Source of the DNA: Flavobacterium sp. H122
GTDB taxonomy: Bacteria; Bacteroidota; Bacteroidia; Flavobacteriales; Flavobacteriaceae
DNA: 64,000 nucleotides
Reading direction: 5' to 3'
Assembly: GCF_004959765.1 (NCBI RefSeq)
Contig: NZ_SJZD01000009.1
Span: 1-64,000, forward strand
The stretch's first letter is position 1, and each line of letters starts with the position of its first letter. Under the pieces are notes generated by a model that saw nothing but the letters and a program-made list of their open reading frames with translations, did not search any database and was not told the origin of the DNA. Below, one piece after another: positions 60,742 through 64,000 of this stretch. The position numbers and the translations under genes are program-made.

Positions 60742-62407
60742 AACGAAACATAACTTATTGGAACAATTGGTGCAAAATGCTACCAATGAAGAGCTTATCT
60801 ATGCTAAAGGATATTTGGCTGGATATTTAGCTGGAAACTTCGGAATTAAAACAGCCGGAGTAATACCAGTCGTGCAAAATGCTATATCTAGTGTAGCGGT
60901 TAAACCATTAATTGTGTATGGTACCGAAACAGGTAATTCTAAAAAAGTAGCTTCTCAAATTCAGGCGGCTTTCAAAAAGAATAAAATTCAGGCAAAAAAC
61001 ATTGATGTTGCTCAATTTGATGTTGCTAAACTGCAAAAAGAAACACTGGTATTGTTTGTGGTCAGTACACAAGGTGAAGGAGAGTTTCCACAAAACGCAG
61101 CAGGATTTTATGAAAGCTTGAAAGCCTCTTCAGCTTCTTTGGATAAATTGTCCTATGCTGTATTCGGGTTAGGCGATTCATCTTACCCTTTGTTCTGTAA
61201 TGCAGGAGTATTGTTGGATGAAGTGTTGGCTGAAAAAGGAGCAAAACGATTATTGCCGTTAGTAAAAGCGGATGTTGATTATGCTGGTTTAATTCCAATT
61301 TGGGAAGCTGATTTGCAAAAATCATTTGCAGCTTCGGGTCAAACCGAAACGGTATCAGGTACAGCCAAAAGTACAACATCAAGTACATCACACAAACAAA
61401 ATTTTACCGGACAAATCTCTCATAAAATTGTGTTGAATGATAGAGGTTCCAACAAAGAAACGTATCATATCGAAATCACACCTAATGAAGAAATAGTCTA
61501 TGAACCAGGTGATGCTTTAGGTTTAATTCCCCAGAATAAAGAAAGTGAATTAGAGACAATAGTGGCTCATTTTGGAGTAAGTGATTTTTCAGAGCTTAAG
61601 AATAAAAATATTCGTGGATTGTCTAAAAAATCCTTAGAAGCTTTAGGAAAGGTTTTAGATGTTGAAATTAAAGAAGAAAAAGCCGATTTAGTGGATGTTA
61701 TTGCTAAATACCAACCTAAAAAAGGAACTTTAGATGAGGTAAAAGAAATATTGCATTCTATTGCGCCGAGGTTGTATTCTATTTCATCAGCTTCAGAAGC
61801 GCATGACGGACAAGTACATCTTACGGTAAACCTGAATGCTTTTAAAGTTGGAGATAAAGTGAAAACCGGTTTGACGTCTCAATTCCTGGCGGATTTTCCT
61901 TTGGATACCGATTATGATTTCTACATCCATAAAAACAACAACTTCCGTTTACCAGCAGAAGATACCGATGTGATTATGATTGGTCCGGGAACAGGAATTG
62001 CGCCTTTCAGAAGTTTCCTGGCGCAACGTGATGTTACAGGTGCGGAAGGTAGAAACTGGTTGTTTTTTGGAGAACAGCATTTTGCTTTAGATTTCTATTA
62101 TCAAACCGAAATTCAGGAATGGTTAGGTACTGGGGTGCTGACTAAATTGAGTACTGCTTTTTCAAGAGATCAGGAGCGTAAAATTTATGTTCAGGATCGT
62201 ATTAAGGAAAATGCAGCCGAATTTAATTCATGGTTGGAAAGTGGTGCTTCAATTTACATCTGTGGACAAAAGGATCCTATGAGTAAAGATGTTGAAAATA
62301 CTATAATAGAAGTTATAGCACAGCAACGTAACATCTCTACTGAAAAAGCAAAAGAAGTTTTAGCCGAATTAGAAGAACAAGGAAAATATCAAAAAGACGT
62401 GTATTAA
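60731..62407 (+). CDS. cysJ: Sulfite reductase flavoprotein subunit (CysJ type)
   Basis: This 558-residue flavoprotein takes electrons from NADPH through FAD and FMN to the siroheme subunit. The flavodoxin part is near residues 55-200 (VYGTETGNSKKVASQI, VSTQGEGEFPQNAAGFYE, VFGLGDSSYPLFCNAG) and the ferredoxin-reductase part is near 220-558 (RLYSISSASEAHDGQVHLTV, IMIGPGTGIAPFRSFLAQRD, IYICGQKDPMSKDVE). It fits the CysJ length and order. The start overlaps cobA; the stop is followed by a 71-base gap with a tandem repeat before cysI. Confidence 0.94.
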   Translation: MLSETKHNLLEQLVQNATNEELIYAKGYLAGYLAGNFGIKTAGVIPVVQNAISSVAVKPLIVYGTETGNSKKVASQIQAAFKKNKIQAKNIDVAQFDVAKLQKETLVLFVVSTQGEGEFPQNAAGFYESLKASSASLDKLSYAVFGLGDSSYPLFCNAGVLLDEVLAEKGAKRLLPLVKADVDYAGLIPIWEADLQKSFAASGQTETVSGTAKSTTSSTSHKQNFTGQISHKIVLNDRGSNKETYHIEITPNEEIVYEPGDALGLIPQNKESELETIVAHFGVSDFSELKNKNIRGLSKKSLEALGKVLDVEIKEEKADLVDVIAKYQPKKGTLDEVKEILHSIAPRLYSISSASEAHDGQVHLTVNLNAFKVGDKVKTGLTSQFLADFPLDTDYDFYIHKNNNFRLPAEDTDVIMIGPGTGIAPFRSFLAQRDVTGAEGRNWLFFGEQHFALDFYYQTEIQEWLGTGVLTKLSTAFSRDQERKIYVQDRIKENAAEFNSWLESGASIYICGQKDPMSKDVENTIIEVIAQQRNISTEKAKEVLAELEEQGKYQKDVY

Positions 62408-62438
62408 TAAGCTATATGCAGTAAGCCGTAAGCAATAT

Positions 62439-62466
62439 GCTTATAGCCTAAAGCTTATAGCCTAAA
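62439..62466. repeat. Tandem 14-base repeat between cysJ and cysI
   Basis: gcttatagcctaaa occurs twice head to tail (62439-62452 and 62453-62466), followed by a partial third start (gct). A looser match, gcaatatgc, precedes it. Confidence 0.7.
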
Positions 62467-62478
62467 GCTAAATAAAAA

Positions 62479-64000
62479 ATGAGCGAGAAATTATCACCGG
62501 TAGAATATATAAAAATTAATAGCGACGGATTAAGAGGTACGCTAAAAGAAAGTATTGATGTCGACAACCATACAGGTAATGTAAGACCTGATGATGAAAC
62601 ATTAGTAAAGTTTCACGGGATGTATGTGCAGGACGACCGTGACCGAAGAGCAGAAAGAGCCGCTAAAAAATTGGATAAATTGTATTCATTTATGATTCGT
62701 TTACGTATTCCAGGGGGAATAATCGATGCGGATAAATGGATTGCTTTGCATGATATTTCAGAGCAATATGGTACAGGGACATTGAAGATTACAACGCGTC
62801 AAACGGTTCAGTTGCATGGATTGTTAAAACATGAACTTAGACCAACCATTCAAGGGTTTAATTTGGCACAGCTGGATTCTATTGCCGCGTGTGGCGACGT
62901 AAACAGAAATGTAATTGCCAGTTCACATCCGCAGTTATCACCATTGCATGCTCAGATTCATGCGTATGCCGATAAAATTTCAACTTTATTACTGCCAAAA
63001 ACACAGTCATATTATGAAGTTTTTATCGACGGAGAAAAAATTTACGAGCGTTCCGCGGAAGCGGATCCGTTATACGAAGATCGTTATTTGCCTCGTAAAT
63101 TTAAGATCGCTATCGCAATACCGCCAAGTAATGATGTGGATTTGTTTACCAATGATTTAGGTTTAATCGCTATCATTGAAAACAACGAACTGAAAGGATT
63201 TAACATTGTTGTCGGCGGAGGTCTGGGAACTACACACGGAAATGCGTCAACGTATCCTCGTCTGGGAGATGTTTTAGGTTTTACTGATACTGAAGAAAAA
63301 ACATTAAAAGCAGTTTATGAAGTGCTGACAGTACAACGTGACTTTGGTAATCGTGTAGAACGTAAATTATCACGTTTGAAATATACCGTCGATAAAATGA
63401 CAGTTGAAGGATTTAAAGCTGAGCTGGAAAAAAGAATCGGTTTTCAATTAGAGCCTGCCCGTCCTTACACTTTTACAGAACGTAACGACCGTTATGGCTG
63501 GGAAAAAAGTGCAGACAAACAATGGTATTATACCCTTTTTGTAGAACACGGAGTCGTAAAACCAGAACAAAAAGCTTTTCTGTTTGAATTGGCACAGTTG
63601 CAGATCAGTAACTTTATTTTCACAGGAAACCAAAACCTGATTCTAGGTGAAGTTACAGAAGAAAATAAATCAAAAGTGGAAGCTTTATTGGTAAAATACG
63701 AAATTGAAAAAAGCGTAAGCCCAATCCGTAAAAGTTCTATGGCGTGTGTGGCAATGCCTACATGTCCACTGGCATTAGCCGAAGCACAACGCTACTTACC
63801 GGAATTGGTAACTAAAATTGAACCAATTCTGGAAAAACACGGATTATCGGAAGATGAACTTACCATTCGTATGACAGGATGTCCTAATGGCTGTGGCCGT
63901 CCGTATGTGGCTGAGCTGGGCTTTATAGGTACAGGGCCGGAACAATATAATTTTATGTTGGGTGGTGACAGGTACGGTTTGCGTTTGAATAAATTATATA
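62479..64000 (+). CDS. cysI: Sulfite reductase hemoprotein, 3' end outside the window
   Basis: The frame runs from ATG 62479 to the window end (507 codons) without stop, so it is cut. It is the siroheme and 4Fe-4S subunit that reduces sulfite to sulfide. The start MSEKLSPVEYIKINSDGLRG, LKITTRQTVQLHGLLKH near residue 98, CGDVNRNV near 138, GFNIVVGGGLG near 237, and the cluster-binding pairs ACVAMPTC near 423 (CxxxxxC) and GCPNGC near 467 (CxxxC) fit the family. The HEPN/ferredoxin alternative is less likely because the gene directly follows cysJ. Confidence 0.93.
   Translation, partial: MSEKLSPVEYIKINSDGLRGTLKESIDVDNHTGNVRPDDETLVKFHGMYVQDDRDRRAERAAKKLDKLYSFMIRLRIPGGIIDADKWIALHDISEQYGTGTLKITTRQTVQLHGLLKHELRPTIQGFNLAQLDSIAACGDVNRNVIASSHPQLSPLHAQIHAYADKISTLLLPKTQSYYEVFIDGEKIYERSAEADPLYEDRYLPRKFKIAIAIPPSNDVDLFTNDLGLIAIIENNELKGFNIVVGGGLGTTHGNASTYPRLGDVLGFTDTEEKTLKAVYEVLTVQRDFGNRVERKLSRLKYTVDKMTVEGFKAELEKRIGFQLEPARPYTFTERNDRYGWEKSADKQWYYTLFVEHGVVKPEQKAFLFELAQLQISNFIFTGNQNLILGEVTEENKSKVEALLVKYEIEKSVSPIRKSSMACVAMPTCPLALAEAQRYLPELVTKIEPILEKHGLSEDELTIRMTGCPNGCGRPYVAELGFIGTGPEQYNFMLGGDRYGLRLNKLY

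Overview
The window is AT-rich chromosomal DNA from a member of the Bacteroidota, most likely family Flavobacteriaceae and close to Flavobacterium. The evidence is the gene content: a PorT-type barrel beside ubiE, TamL, GLPGLI plus OMP_b-brl_3 pairs, DUF5686 and DUF5916 proteins, a 2TM-domain protein and an AccD without its zinc ribbon. Promoters also fit the Bacteroidetes TTG / TAnnTTTG pattern, and start codons have almost no Shine-Dalgarno sequences.

Layout. (1) 1-16437: the right part of a non-ribosomal peptide cluster on the plus strand. It holds an NRPS cut by the window edge (A-T-C-A-T-TE), a plug-less outer-membrane barrel, a type II thioesterase, a cyclic-peptide-type ABC exporter, a second NRPS (C-A-T-C), an Sfp-type phosphopantetheinyl transferase and a secreted, membrane-anchored S33 hydrolase. 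(2) 16551-36660: mostly minus-strand housekeeping genes: gpmI, a DUF5916 protein, two convergent and overlapping L,D-transpeptidases, a GNAT, tRNA-Gly, accD, fba, tamL, an rRNA/tRNA methyltransferase, porT, ubiE, folA, thyA, a bifunctional nuclease, etfA/etfB and pdhB. (3) 36738-50120: a DUF5686 protein, an AlkA-like glycosylase, lipoproteins, soluble pyrophosphatase next to a membrane pyrophosphatase with an unusual Cys/Met-rich tail, a deoxynucleoside kinase, and a GLPGLI/outer-membrane barrel pair. (4) 50166-64000: a sulfur amino-acid block. metK reads left; two gamma-synthase-type PLP enzymes and then a sulfate-assimilation and cysteine operon (cysH-cysD-cysN-cysE-cysM-cobA-cysJ-cysI, the last cut by the window end) read right.

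The most interesting part is the control of region 4. Three adjacent sulfur transcription units each have an RNA device in the leader. The metK leader folds as a SAM-II-like pseudoknot with a competing hairpin. The PLP-enzyme operon starts with a 24-codon Met-rich peptide (MM..MMM) overlapping an antiterminator/terminator pair. The cysteine operon starts with two Cys-rich leader peptides in series (C..CC and CCC..CC), each followed by its own intrinsic terminator and a competing antiterminator strand. The Met leader and the first Cys leader share the same tail (MW[KR]xSAEDxIx-stop) and the same gcagagg/cctctgc/gcagagg switch, so they look like one attenuator cassette whose control codons were changed. 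Ribosome-stalling attenuation for Met and Cys is inferred from sequence geometry only.
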